A DNA stretch of 37,067 bases from Streptomyces cupreus (GTDB lineage Bacteria; Actinomycetota; Actinomycetes; Streptomycetales; Streptomycetaceae), in assembly GCF_014257025.1 (NCBI RefSeq), contig NZ_JACMSF010000067.1, forward strand, positions 1-37,067, read 5' to 3'. Each line of letters opens with the position of its first letter. The first letter of the stretch is position 1. Shown here one piece after another: positions 23,180-30,310 of this stretch. The position numbers were made by a program, and so were the translations under genes. The notes below the pieces were generated by a model. The model had not been told where the DNA came from, made no database searches, and was given only the letters and a program-made list of their open reading frames with translations.

Positions 23180-23956
23180 GTGAGCGAGAAGAACCGTGAG
23201 GGAAAGCGCACCGCCCGGGAGCGGATGGCGGCAGAGCGAGAGAAGCACAAGGCCGCGGAGAAGCGACGGCGCGCGCTGATCGTAGGCGCGAGCGTCGTCT
23301 GCGTGCTGGCGCTCGCGGCGGTGATCGGAGTGATCGCCGCCAACGCCGGCAAGGACGACAGCAGCGACTCCGAGGGTCCCGCCGTCGCGCCCTCGGGCGC
23401 GCAGGGCGAGGACAGCCTGGTGATCCCGGTCGGCAAGGCCGGCGCCGCGTCGACCCTCGTCGTCTGGGAGGACTTCCGCTGCCCGGCCTGCAAGTCCTTC
23501 GAGGACACCTACCGCTCGACGATCCACGAGCTGACCGACGCCGGCCGGCTCAGAGTGGAGTACCGCCTCGCGACGATCATCGACGGCAATCTGGGCGGCA
23601 CCGGCTCCCGTAGCGCCGCGAACGCCGCGGCCTGCGCCCAGGACGCCGGAAAGTTCGTCGACTACCACGACGTGCTCTACCAGAACCAGCCCGCCGAGAC
23701 CGACGACGCCTTCTCCGAGAACGCCAAGCTGTTCGAGCTGGCCGCCAAGGTCGAAGGGCTCGACACGCCCGCGTTCCGAAGCTGTGTGGAGGACGGCACC
23801 CACAACAGCTGGGTCGCGAAGTCGAACGACGCCTTCCGCAGCGGCGGCTTCACCGGCACGCCGACCGTCCTGCTCGACGGCAAGAACATCTACCAGGACC
23901 AGTCGATGACGCCCGAGAAGCTGAAGCAGCAGGTGCAGGAGGCGGCCAAGGGATAG
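23180..23956 (+). CDS. Membrane-anchored DsbA-like thioredoxin-fold protein
   Basis: A 258-residue protein. The basic N-terminal ~32 residues are followed by one membrane helix (LIVGASVVCVLALAAVIGVI), a Ser/Asp linker, and an extracytoplasmic thioredoxin-fold domain. TLVVWEDFRCPACKSFEDTY contains a CPAC active site, and GFTGTPTVLLDGK contains the cis-Pro loop. This is the layout of actinobacterial DsbA/thioredoxin_4 proteins that oxidise or isomerise disulfides outside the membrane. GTG 23180 lies just after the trpA terminator; no clear Shine-Dalgarno is visible, and ATG 23225 is a weaker alternative. lgt follows. Confidence 0.93.
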   Translation: MSEKNREGKRTARERMAAEREKHKAAEKRRRALIVGASVVCVLALAAVIGVIAANAGKDDSSDSEGPAVAPSGAQGEDSLVIPVGKAGAASTLVVWEDFRCPACKSFEDTYRSTIHELTDAGRLRVEYRLATIIDGNLGGTGSRSAANAAACAQDAGKFVDYHDVLYQNQPAETDDAFSENAKLFELAAKVEGLDTPAFRSCVEDGTHNSWVAKSNDAFRSGGFTGTPTVLLDGKNIYQDQSMTPEKLKQQVQEAAKG

Positions 23957-24022
23957 GGCGCCGGGGCCTGCCTGTTATGGAGCCGTAGCCGGGCTGCCCG
24001 ACGCGTGCGCCGCCCGGCAGGG

Positions 24023-24028
24023 TAGCGT
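24023..24028 (+). promoter_or_regulatory. -10 box of lgt
   Basis: TAGCGT ends 10 nt before ATG 24039. This would give a very short leader of about 0-3 nt. Confidence 0.4.
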
Positions 24029-24038
24029 CGACCTTGCC

Positions 24039-24992
24039 ATGGAACTTGCCTACATTCCCAGCCCGTCGCGCGGGGTGATCCACCTCGGTCCCATTCCGCT
24101 GCGAGGCTACGCGTTCTGCATCATCATCGGCGTCTTCGTCGCCGTCTGGCTCGGCAACAGGCGCTGGATCGCCCGCGGCGGCCGGGCCGGCACGGTGGCC
24201 GACATCGCGGTGTGGGCCGTCCCCTTCGGCCTGGTCGGCGGGCGCCTCTACCACGTGATCACGGACTACGAGCTGTACTTCAGCGAGGGCCGTGACTGGG
24301 TGGACGCCTTCAAGATCTGGGAGGGCGGTCTCGGTATCTGGGGCGCCATCGCGCTCGGCGCGCTGGGCGCGTGGATCGGCTGCCGCCGCCGGGGCATCCC
24401 GATGCCCGCGTACGCCGACGCCGTCGCCCCCGGTATCGCCCTCGCACAGGCCATCGGACGCTGGGGCAACTGGTTCAACCAGGAGCTGTACGGCAAGGCC
24501 ACGGATCTGCCCTGGGCCGTGGAGATCACGTCCTCCTCGGACGGGCGGGTGCCGGGGACGTACCACCCGACGTTCCTGTACGAGTCGCTGTGGTGCATCG
24601 GTGTGGCGCTGCTCGTCATCTGGGCCGACCGGCGGTTCACGCTGGGGCACGGGCGGGCGTTCGCGCTGTATGTCGCGGCGTACTGCGTGGGCCGGTTCTG
24701 GATCGAGTACATGCGCGTCGACGAGGCCCACGAAATCCTGGGCCTGCGGCTGAACAACTGGACCGCGCTGTTCGTGTTCCTGCTGGCGGTGCTCTACTTC
24801 GTGCTCTCCGCGAAGAAGCGGCCCGGTCGGGAAGCCGTGGTGGAGCCCGGTGCGGCCGACTCCGGCGCTTCGGCCGACGCCGAAGAGGGCGAGAAGGCCG
24901 ATGCCGACACCTCGGAGGAGAAGGCCGACGCCGAGTCCTCCGACGTGAAGGACGATGCCAACGACGAGGCCGGGTCGGCGAAGAAGAGCTGA
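24039..24992 (+). CDS. lgt: Prolipoprotein diacylglyceryl transferase
   Basis: A 317-residue membrane enzyme that transfers diacylglycerol from phosphatidylglycerol to the lipobox Cys of prolipoproteins. Seven hydrophobic segments are present. Diagnostic motifs are the N-terminal RGYAFCIIIGV, GLVGGRLYHVITDYELY, and AIGRWGNWFNQELYG, the Lgt signature carrying the essential Arg/Asn. The position of the E. coli HGGL histidine reads GLGIWGAI here, as in other actinobacteria I recall. The C-terminal ~45 residues are a low-complexity acidic tail (EEGEKADADTSEEKADAE). No Shine-Dalgarno is visible before ATG 24039. Confidence 0.97.
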   Translation: MELAYIPSPSRGVIHLGPIPLRGYAFCIIIGVFVAVWLGNRRWIARGGRAGTVADIAVWAVPFGLVGGRLYHVITDYELYFSEGRDWVDAFKIWEGGLGIWGAIALGALGAWIGCRRRGIPMPAYADAVAPGIALAQAIGRWGNWFNQELYGKATDLPWAVEITSSSDGRVPGTYHPTFLYESLWCIGVALLVIWADRRFTLGHGRAFALYVAAYCVGRFWIEYMRVDEAHEILGLRLNNWTALFVFLLAVLYFVLSAKKRPGREAVVEPGAADSGASADAEEGEKADADTSEEKADAESSDVKDDANDEAGSAKKS

Positions 24993-25014
24993 CCGGTCGG
25001 TCGTACGACGGTGA

Positions 25015-25043
25015 GGGCGCTCGGAGATTTCCGGGCGCCCTTT
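25015..25043. terminator. Bidirectional terminator between lgt and the lyase gene
   Basis: GGGCGCTCGG (25015-25024) and CCGGGCGCCC (25031-25040) pair over 10 bp with one T-G wobble and a 6-nt AGATTT loop, then TTT. The flanking genes converge. Confidence 0.8.
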
Positions 25044-25050
25044 GTCGTGG

Positions 25051-25863
25051 CTAGCTGCGGCGGTGAGCCAGGGACAGGGTGCGCTGCGCCGCTGCCACCA
25101 CCGCCGCGTCGATGAAGGTGCCGTCCTGCAGGGCCTGGGCGCCCTCGTTGCGCGCTGCCGCTTTGATGATTGTTTCCGCCCGCTCCAGCTCCTCCTCCGT
25201 GGGGAGGTAGGCCCGTTCGATGACAGGGAGTTGGCGGGGGTGGATGGCCGCCCGGCCCAGGAAGCCCAGGGCGCGGCCGTGGGCGCAGGTCGCCGCCAGG
25301 CCCGCCAGGTCCCGGGTATCGGGGTGGACCGACTGGGGCGGTGGGGGCAGGGCGGCCGCTCTTGCCGCGACGATCACCCGGGAGCGGGGCCAGTCCAGGC
25401 CCGCGTCGGTGCGCACACCCAGGTCGGCCCTGAGGTCCGCCTCGCCGAGGGCGATGCCGTGCAGGGCGGGGTGGGCCTGGGCGATGGCGTAGGCGTGTTC
25501 GATGCCGAGGGCCGATTCCAGGAGGGCGTACAGGGGGTGCGGGGTGCACTGCGCCACCCGGCGGATCTGGCCGGGGGAGGTGACCTTGGGCAGGCGAAGG
25601 GCCGCTATGCCGGGGAGGTGGGCCAGGGCTTTCAGATCCGCCGCCGCCAGCGGGCCGTCCAGGGCGTTCACCCTGACGTGCACCGGAAGCGGCTGCGGGT
25701 CGGAGAGGAACTCGGCCGTCGCGGCCCGGGCGTACTCCTTGCGGTCGGGGGCCACCGCGTCCTCCAGGTCGACCACGACGACGTCCGCGCCGGCCAGCAG
25801 GGCCTTGGTCACCATGTGCGGACGGTCGCCGGGGGCGTACAGCCAGGTCAGGGGGGTCGTCAT
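25051..25863 (-). CDS. CitE/HpcH-type CoA-ester lyase (HpcH/HpaI aldolase family)
   Basis: A 270-residue (beta/alpha)8 enzyme of the citrate-lyase-beta/malyl-CoA-lyase family, which cleaves or condenses beta-hydroxyacyl-CoA esters. WLYAPGDRPHMVTKALLAGA, VVVDLEDAVAPDRK, HVRVNAL (substrate Arg), LPKVTSPGQI, YALLESALGIEHAYAI (metal Glu) and GIALGEADLRADLG (metal Asp) follow the family order. GFLGRAAIHPRQLPVIERAY closes the domain. ATG 25863 overlaps the CoA-transferase stop (ATGA). Acting after a CoA-transferase, it could split an organic-acid CoA ester; the actual substrate is unknown. Confidence 0.92.
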   Translation of the reverse strand: MTTPLTWLYAPGDRPHMVTKALLAGADVVVVDLEDAVAPDRKEYARAATAEFLSDPQPLPVHVRVNALDGPLAAADLKALAHLPGIAALRLPKVTSPGQIRRVAQCTPHPLYALLESALGIEHAYAIAQAHPALHGIALGEADLRADLGVRTDAGLDWPRSRVIVAARAAALPPPPQSVHPDTRDLAGLAATCAHGRALGFLGRAAIHPRQLPVIERAYLPTEEELERAETIIKAAARNEGAQALQDGTFIDAAVVAAAQRTLSLAHRRS

Positions 25864-27050
25864 ACGGCGCCCTCCGTGCGCAGGGCAGCGACCTGCGCCG
25901 GGGTCAGCCCCAGTTCGGCGAGGACCTCGTCCGTGTCGGCGCCGTGCGGGCGGCCGGTCCAGCGGATCGCGCCGGGGGTTTCGGAGAGGCGGAAGAGGAC
26001 GTTCTGCATACGCAGCGGGCCGAGGTCGGGGTCGTCGACCGTGGTGATGGTGTCGAGGGCCTGGTACTGCGGGTCGGTCATGACCCCCCGTACGTCCTGG
26101 ATGGGGGCCACCGCCGCCTCCGCCTTCTCGAAGGCCGCGACGACCTCGTCCCGGGTGCGCTCGGCGATCCAGCTGCCGACCGCCTGATCGAGGACGTCGG
26201 CGTGGCGGGCCCGGTCGGCGCCGGTGGCGAACCAGGGTTCGTCGATGAGCTCGGGCCTGCCCACCAGACGCATCACACGTTCCGCCACCGACTGGGCAGA
26301 GGTGGAGACGGCGACCCAACTGCCGTCCGCCGTGCGGTAGGTGTTGCGCGGGGCGTTGTTGGCGGAGCGGTTGCCGGTGCGCTTCTGGACATAGCCGAGC
26401 TGGTCGTACCAGGTGGGCTGGGGGCCGAGGACGGAGAGCATCGGCTCGATCAGGGCGACGTCGACGACTTGGCCCTCGCCGGTACGGTCGCGCGCGGCGA
26501 GAGCGGTGAGCACGGCGTACGCCGTCGCCAGGCCCGCGATCGAGTCGGCGAGACCGAACGGCGGGAGCGTCGGGGGCGCGTCCGGCTCGCCGGTGAGCGC
26601 GGCGAACCCGCTCATCGCTTCGGCGAGCGTGCCGAAACCGGGGCGGTGGGCGTAGGGCCCGAACTGGCCGAAGCCGGTGACGCGGGTGAGGACCAGACGG
26701 CGGTTGGCGGCCGACAGCTCGGGCCAGCCGAGGTCCCATTTCTCCAGGGTGCCGGGGCGGAAGTTCTCGATGATCACGTCCGCGGTGGCGGCGAGGCGCA
26801 GGAGCGTGGCGCGGCCGCCCGGGGTCGACAGATTCAGGGTGATCGTGCGCTTGTTGCGGCCGAGGTGCTTCCACCACAGGCCGATGCCGTCCTTGGCCGG
26901 GCCGTGGCCGCGGGACGGGTCGGGCTTGGTGGGGTGCTCGATCTTGATGACCTCCGCGCCGAAGTCGCCGAGCGTGGTGGCGGCGAGCGGTCCGGCGAAC
27001 AGGGTGGCCATGTCCAGGACGCGGAGACCGTGGAGAGATGCTTGGCTCAT
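25860..27050 (-). CDS. CaiB/BaiF family III CoA-transferase
   Basis: A 396-residue enzyme of the family III CoA-transferases: LHGLRVLDMATLFAGPLAAT, LGDFGAEVIKIEHP, NKRTITLNLSTPGGR, VIIENFRPGTLEKWDLGW and LVLTRVTGFGQFGPYAHRPG. Where many members have the nucleophilic Asp (a YD or FD before the next helix), this one reads RPGFGTLAEAMSG. The catalytic residue is therefore unclear, and a different transfer chemistry or a racemase-like role is possible. ATG 27050 overlaps the kinase stop by ATGA, and its own stop overlaps the lyase start. The CoA donor and acceptor cannot be told from sequence. Confidence 0.93.
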   Translation of the reverse strand: MSQASLHGLRVLDMATLFAGPLAATTLGDFGAEVIKIEHPTKPDPSRGHGPAKDGIGLWWKHLGRNKRTITLNLSTPGGRATLLRLAATADVIIENFRPGTLEKWDLGWPELSAANRRLVLTRVTGFGQFGPYAHRPGFGTLAEAMSGFAALTGEPDAPPTLPPFGLADSIAGLATAYAVLTALAARDRTGEGQVVDVALIEPMLSVLGPQPTWYDQLGYVQKRTGNRSANNAPRNTYRTADGSWVAVSTSAQSVAERVMRLVGRPELIDEPWFATGADRARHADVLDQAVGSWIAERTRDEVVAAFEKAEAAVAPIQDVRGVMTDPQYQALDTITTVDDPDLGPLRMQNVLFRLSETPGAIRWTGRPHGADTDEVLAELGLTPAQVAALRTEGAV

Positions 27051-27775
27051 GACGCGTACTGCGCCTCGATCTCGGGGCGGTACGGCATCGACTCCGACGC
27101 CCCGGCCCGCTGTACCGACAGTGCCGAGGCGGCGGCCGCCCACGCCAGCGCGTCCGGCATCGGGCGGCCCTCGGCGAGCTCCCCCACGCTCGGCTTCGCT
27201 GGCGCGGGGGGACCCCCATCCGCGAGCGTGCCGGCGAAGGTGTCACCGGCGCCGGTGGTGTCCACGGCGGTGACCTGGGGCGCGGGCACGGTGACCGGTT
27301 CGGCGCCGCGGGCCGCGTACAGGCTGCCCGCGGCGCCGAGGGTGACGACGACCTCCGGGACCTGGTCGAGCAGGGCGAGGGCCGCCGTGCGGGGGTCGGT
27401 GCGGCCGGCGAGGGTGGCGGCCTCGTGCTCGTTGGGCAGCAACAGGTCGGTGGCGGCGAGGAGTTCGACCGGCAACGGCTGCGCGGGGGCCGGGGTGAGG
27501 ATCGTACGGACCCCATGGGCGCGGGCCGCCCGGGCGCCGGCGAGGACGGCGGCGAGCTGGTCGACGGTGCCGTTGGCGGCGGGGATCACCACGATCGCGT
27601 TGCCGCCGTGGTCGTCCACGACGATGTGCGCGGTGCCGGAGGGGCCTTCCGTGGTGCGCAGATGGTCGGTGTCGACGCCGATGGGGGTCCCCCCGCGCGA
27701 GCGAAGCCGAGCGTGGGGGAGTTCGAAGGCGACGAGGTCCATGTTCGTGCTGCCGAGTACGGCGATATGGGTCAT
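27047..27775 (-). CDS. PfkB/ribokinase-family sugar kinase, internally deleted
   Basis: A 242-residue protein; ribokinases are usually near 300. The N-terminus MTHIAVLGSTNMDLVAFE and the catalytic AVDTTGAGDTFAGTL (with the base Asp) are intact, as are PSGTAHIVVDD and LLPNEHEAATLAG. The GGKGANQA substrate-binding region expected after residue 18 is absent and replaced by residues 19-32, encoded by a 41-bp repeat. Residues 186-199 come from the inverted copy of the same repeat. A further ~25 residues seem lost between NGTVDQL and AAVLAGARAA. The frame is open, but sugar binding is probably destroyed. Starts overlap the upstream ADP-ribosylglycohydrolase stop (ATGA). Confidence 0.85.
   Translation of the reverse strand: MTHIAVLGSTNMDLVAFELPHARLRSRGGTPIGVDTDHLRTTEGPSGTAHIVVDDHGGNAIVVIPAANGTVDQLAAVLAGARAARAHGVRTILTPAPAQPLPVELLAATDLLLPNEHEAATLAGRTDPRTAALALLDQVPEVVVTLGAAGSLYAARGAEPVTVPAPQVTAVDTTGAGDTFAGTLADGGPPAPAKPSVGELAEGRPMPDALAWAAAASALSVQRAGASESMPYRPEIEAQYAS
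27179..27219. repeat. 41-bp Streptomyces repeat, copy A, inside the kinase gene
   Basis: The copy begins CTCCCCCACGCTCGGCTTCG and ends GACCCCCAT. Its reverse complement matches copy B (27681-27721) at 40 of 41 positions. It encodes kinase residues 186-199 (DGGPPAPAKPSVGE) without breaking the frame. I recognise it as a common Streptomyces intergenic element. Confidence 0.85.
27681..27721. repeat. 41-bp Streptomyces repeat, copy B, inside the kinase gene
   Basis: The copy begins ATGGGGGTCCCCCCGCGCGA and ends GCGTGGGGGAG. It is inverted relative to copy A, with one mismatch in 41. It encodes kinase residues 19-32 (LPHARLRSRGGTPI) exactly where the substrate-binding region of the family is missing. 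Confidence 0.85.
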
Positions 27776-29136
27776 GAGCGGACTGCCTCCCGGTGGGTGA
27801 GGTGGGCCAGGGTGTCGAAGCCGGTGCCGTTGAAGTCGCCGACGGAGGTGGACAGGCGGTTCTTGAGCGGGGCCGTCCAGTGGTCGGGGAGGACGGAGGG
27901 ATGTCCGGCGAGGAGCCCGGCGATGCTGCCGGCCGTGGCGCCGTTGGAGTCGGTGTCCCAACCGCCGGACACCGCTCGGGAGATGGATTCGGTGAAGTCG
28001 CCGTCGGCATGGGTGAGGGCGGCGGTGATCAGGGCGGTGTTGGGGATGGCGTGGACCCAGTGGGTCTCGGCGTGGGCGGCGTGGAGTTCGTCCACGACCG
28101 TGTCGAAGTCCCCGTGCTTTTCGGCGAGTTGTACGGCCTGGTGGATCGCCCGGGCGAGGCGGGAGGCCGGGGGGATCACCGTGAGGCCGGTGGCCAGGCA
28201 GGTGTGGATGTCCTCGGTGCCGGTCGCTGCCTGGGCGATGGTGGCCGCGATGAACATCGCCGCGTAGACGCCGTTGGCAGTGTGGGTGAGGGTGGCGTCC
28301 CTGTGGGCCTGTTCCGCGGCTGCCGCTGGGTTTCCCGGGTTGGTCCAGCCGTGCATGTCCGCACGGATCAGGGCGCCGATCCATTCGCGGAAGGGGTTGC
28401 GGTGGGCGGCAGTGCGTGGGGGTTCCAGGCCGGTGAGGAGGTTGCGGTAGGCGAGGCGTTCCGCGGTGAAGGTGCGGCCGGCGGGGAGTTCTTCCAGCCA
28501 GAGCTCTGCTACGTCCGTGGTGGTGAAGGTTTTGCCGTGGCGCTGGAGGAGGAGCAGGTTGAGGAGGGGGTAGTTGAGGTCGTCGTCCTCCGGCATGCCG
28601 TCGATGTTCTCGGCGAGGGAGGTGTGTGCCGAGCGGCGGTTCCAGGGGTGGGTGGTGAGGAGTTCTTGGGGGACTCCCTTGGCTGTGAAGTAGGTGGTGG
28701 GGGGCCAGTTGCCGGTGGGCCTGGCCAGGGATCGGATGGCCTCCAGGGGGAGTTTCTCCACCGGTTTGCCCAGGAGGCAGCCTGCTGCTCTGCCTAGCCA
28801 GGCGGCTTCGAGGCTGGACGGGGTGGGCCCGCGGTGGGCCGCGGTTGGTGGCGCCGGCCAGGAGGGGCAGTTGGCCTTGATCCTTGTCAGGTCCGTTGGT
28901 TCGCGGTCGGCCAACCTGCTGGGGAGATCGGCCAGTTCGTCCAACAGGTCCTCTGCCAGGAGGCGGAGGTAGCGGGATGCCTGGGTGGGGGACGCGCCTG
29001 ATCTCCGGGGGGCCTCCAAGCCTCCCGCTGCCTTCCAGCGGGCCGCGATTCTTGAGGGTTCTCTGCCGTCCTGGGCCGCCTGGCGGAGCTCGTGGCCGAT
29101 CAGGTCCTCCGGCTGGACCCAGGTCAGGCGGAGCAT
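27772..29136 (-). CDS. ADP-ribosylglycohydrolase family protein (fourth of four)
   Basis: A 454-residue protein. The first ~110 residues (LTWVQPEDLIGHELRQAAQD and onward) are an extra domain I cannot name. The DraG/ARH fold follows: GRAAGCLLGKPVEK, NIDGMPEDDDLNYPLLNLLL (a PEDDDxNY form of the metal motif), HTANGVYAAMFIAATIAQAA and GGWDTDSNGATAGSIAGLLA (second metal motif with both Asp). The metal residues look complete, so hydrolysis of an N- or O-linked (ADP-)ribose or similar bond is plausible. ATG 29136 gives a 13-bp overlap with the preceding gene; the stop overlaps the kinase start. Confidence 0.9.
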   Translation of the reverse strand: MLRLTWVQPEDLIGHELRQAAQDGREPSRIAARWKAAGGLEAPRRSGASPTQASRYLRLLAEDLLDELADLPSRLADREPTDLTRIKANCPSWPAPPTAAHRGPTPSSLEAAWLGRAAGCLLGKPVEKLPLEAIRSLARPTGNWPPTTYFTAKGVPQELLTTHPWNRRSAHTSLAENIDGMPEDDDLNYPLLNLLLLQRHGKTFTTTDVAELWLEELPAGRTFTAERLAYRNLLTGLEPPRTAAHRNPFREWIGALIRADMHGWTNPGNPAAAAEQAHRDATLTHTANGVYAAMFIAATIAQAATGTEDIHTCLATGLTVIPPASRLARAIHQAVQLAEKHGDFDTVVDELHAAHAETHWVHAIPNTALITAALTHADGDFTESISRAVSGGWDTDSNGATAGSIAGLLAGHPSVLPDHWTAPLKNRLSTSVGDFNGTGFDTLAHLTHREAVRS

Positions 29137-30302
29137 GTCGGGGCTCCGAGTTGCGTGAGTGCCTGTTCGTGGGCGCGGCGACGGCGTACGTCCTGTTCGA
29201 AGATCTCGCGGGTTACCTCGGTCAGTGTCCGTGCCGGTTCCCACAGGTCCAGGCGGCTGGCGTCGGCCACCTGTTTCGACCAGTCCTCGGGGACCGGGTG
29301 GCCGAGGGCTCCTGACAGGGCGCCAGCCATCGTGGCGATGGAGTCGCAGTCCCGGCCGTAGTTCACCGAGCCGAGGACCGCTTGGCGGTAGTCGCCGGAG
29401 GCGATCAGCAACATGCCCAGGGCGATGGGCAGTTCCTCGATCGCGTGCAGGCGGGACGGGCGGCGGGCGCCGAGGGAGGGGGAGCGATAGTCGGGGCCCA
29501 CCGTGTCGTACGGGGCCACCGCCTGGCGCAGGGGTGTCAGGGCCGACTCGAACTCGCTGTGGTGGGACGCCACTTCGCAGACCCTCTCAATGGCCTCGCG
29601 GGTGCCGTCCTTCGCCAGGGACAGGCACGTCGCGATCACCGAGTCCGGGGTTGCCCCGGGGGTGCAGGCCGCCGACACCGCCGCCGCGAAGACTCCCGCC
29701 GCCTCGCGGCCGTACGACGACTGGTGGGCGCCCGCGATGTCGAGGGCCTCGGCGTAGGCGGCGGGTGGGTTGGCCGCGTTGACCAGGCCTACCGGGGCCA
29801 TGTACATCGCGGCGCCGCAGTTGACGATGTTGCCGGTGCCCGCCTCCCGGGGGTCCGCGTGGCCGTAGTGGAGGCGGGCGATCAGCCATTTCTCGGCGAG
29901 GAAGATGCGGTGGAGGGGGAGTGCCTCCGCCTCGAGTTCCGGGATCCAGCGCGGGTTCGTCATCAGGTCCGGGACCAGGTGGTCCCCGACGGCGTAGGCG
30001 TCGAGGTGGTCGCGGACCGTGGCATAGACCCTGATCAGGGCGTGGGTCATCAAGGTGTCGTCGGTGACGTGGCCGTCGCCCTTGTGGTACGGCGCGATGG
30101 GGCGGGCCGTGCGCCAGGCGTCGCCGTTCCAGGGGCCGACGATGCCGTGCACCCGGCCGCCGTGGCGTTCGACGATCTGGTCGGGGGAGTAGCCCTCGAC
30201 CGGGCCGCCCAGGGCGTCGCCGACGGCGGCTCCGACGAGCGCTCCGGTGATCCGGTCGTCCAGGCTCGCCTCTTTGTTGTTTTCTGGTGCTTTGTGCTTC
30301 AT
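29124..30302 (-). CDS. ADP-ribosylglycohydrolase family protein (third of four)
   Basis: A 392-residue DraG/ARH-fold protein. RITGALVGAAVGDALGGPVE, GHVTDDTLMTHALI (TDDT metal motif), NCGAAMYMAPVGLVNAANP, HQSSYGREAAGVFAAAV and VNYGRDCDSIATMAGALSGA (second metal motif) are all present. The active site appears intact and belongs to a subgroup different from its three neighbours. The start is ambiguous: ATG 30314 overlaps the previous stop with AGGAGG directly against it, while ATG 30302 (MKHKAPENNKEA) has the same AGGAGG 12 nt upstream. The substrate is unknown. Confidence 0.9.
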   Translation of the reverse strand: MKHKAPENNKEASLDDRITGALVGAAVGDALGGPVEGYSPDQIVERHGGRVHGIVGPWNGDAWRTARPIAPYHKGDGHVTDDTLMTHALIRVYATVRDHLDAYAVGDHLVPDLMTNPRWIPELEAEALPLHRIFLAEKWLIARLHYGHADPREAGTGNIVNCGAAMYMAPVGLVNAANPPAAYAEALDIAGAHQSSYGREAAGVFAAAVSAACTPGATPDSVIATCLSLAKDGTREAIERVCEVASHHSEFESALTPLRQAVAPYDTVGPDYRSPSLGARRPSRLHAIEELPIALGMLLIASGDYRQAVLGSVNYGRDCDSIATMAGALSGALGHPVPEDWSKQVADASRLDLWEPARTLTEVTREIFEQDVRRRRAHEQALTQLGAPTCSA

Positions 30303-30310
30303 GCGTCGAA

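Noticed and set aside
27179..27721. CRISPR array from the repeated 41-bp element
   Set aside because: There are only two copies, in opposite orientation, 460 bp apart and inside a coding frame, with no cas genes.
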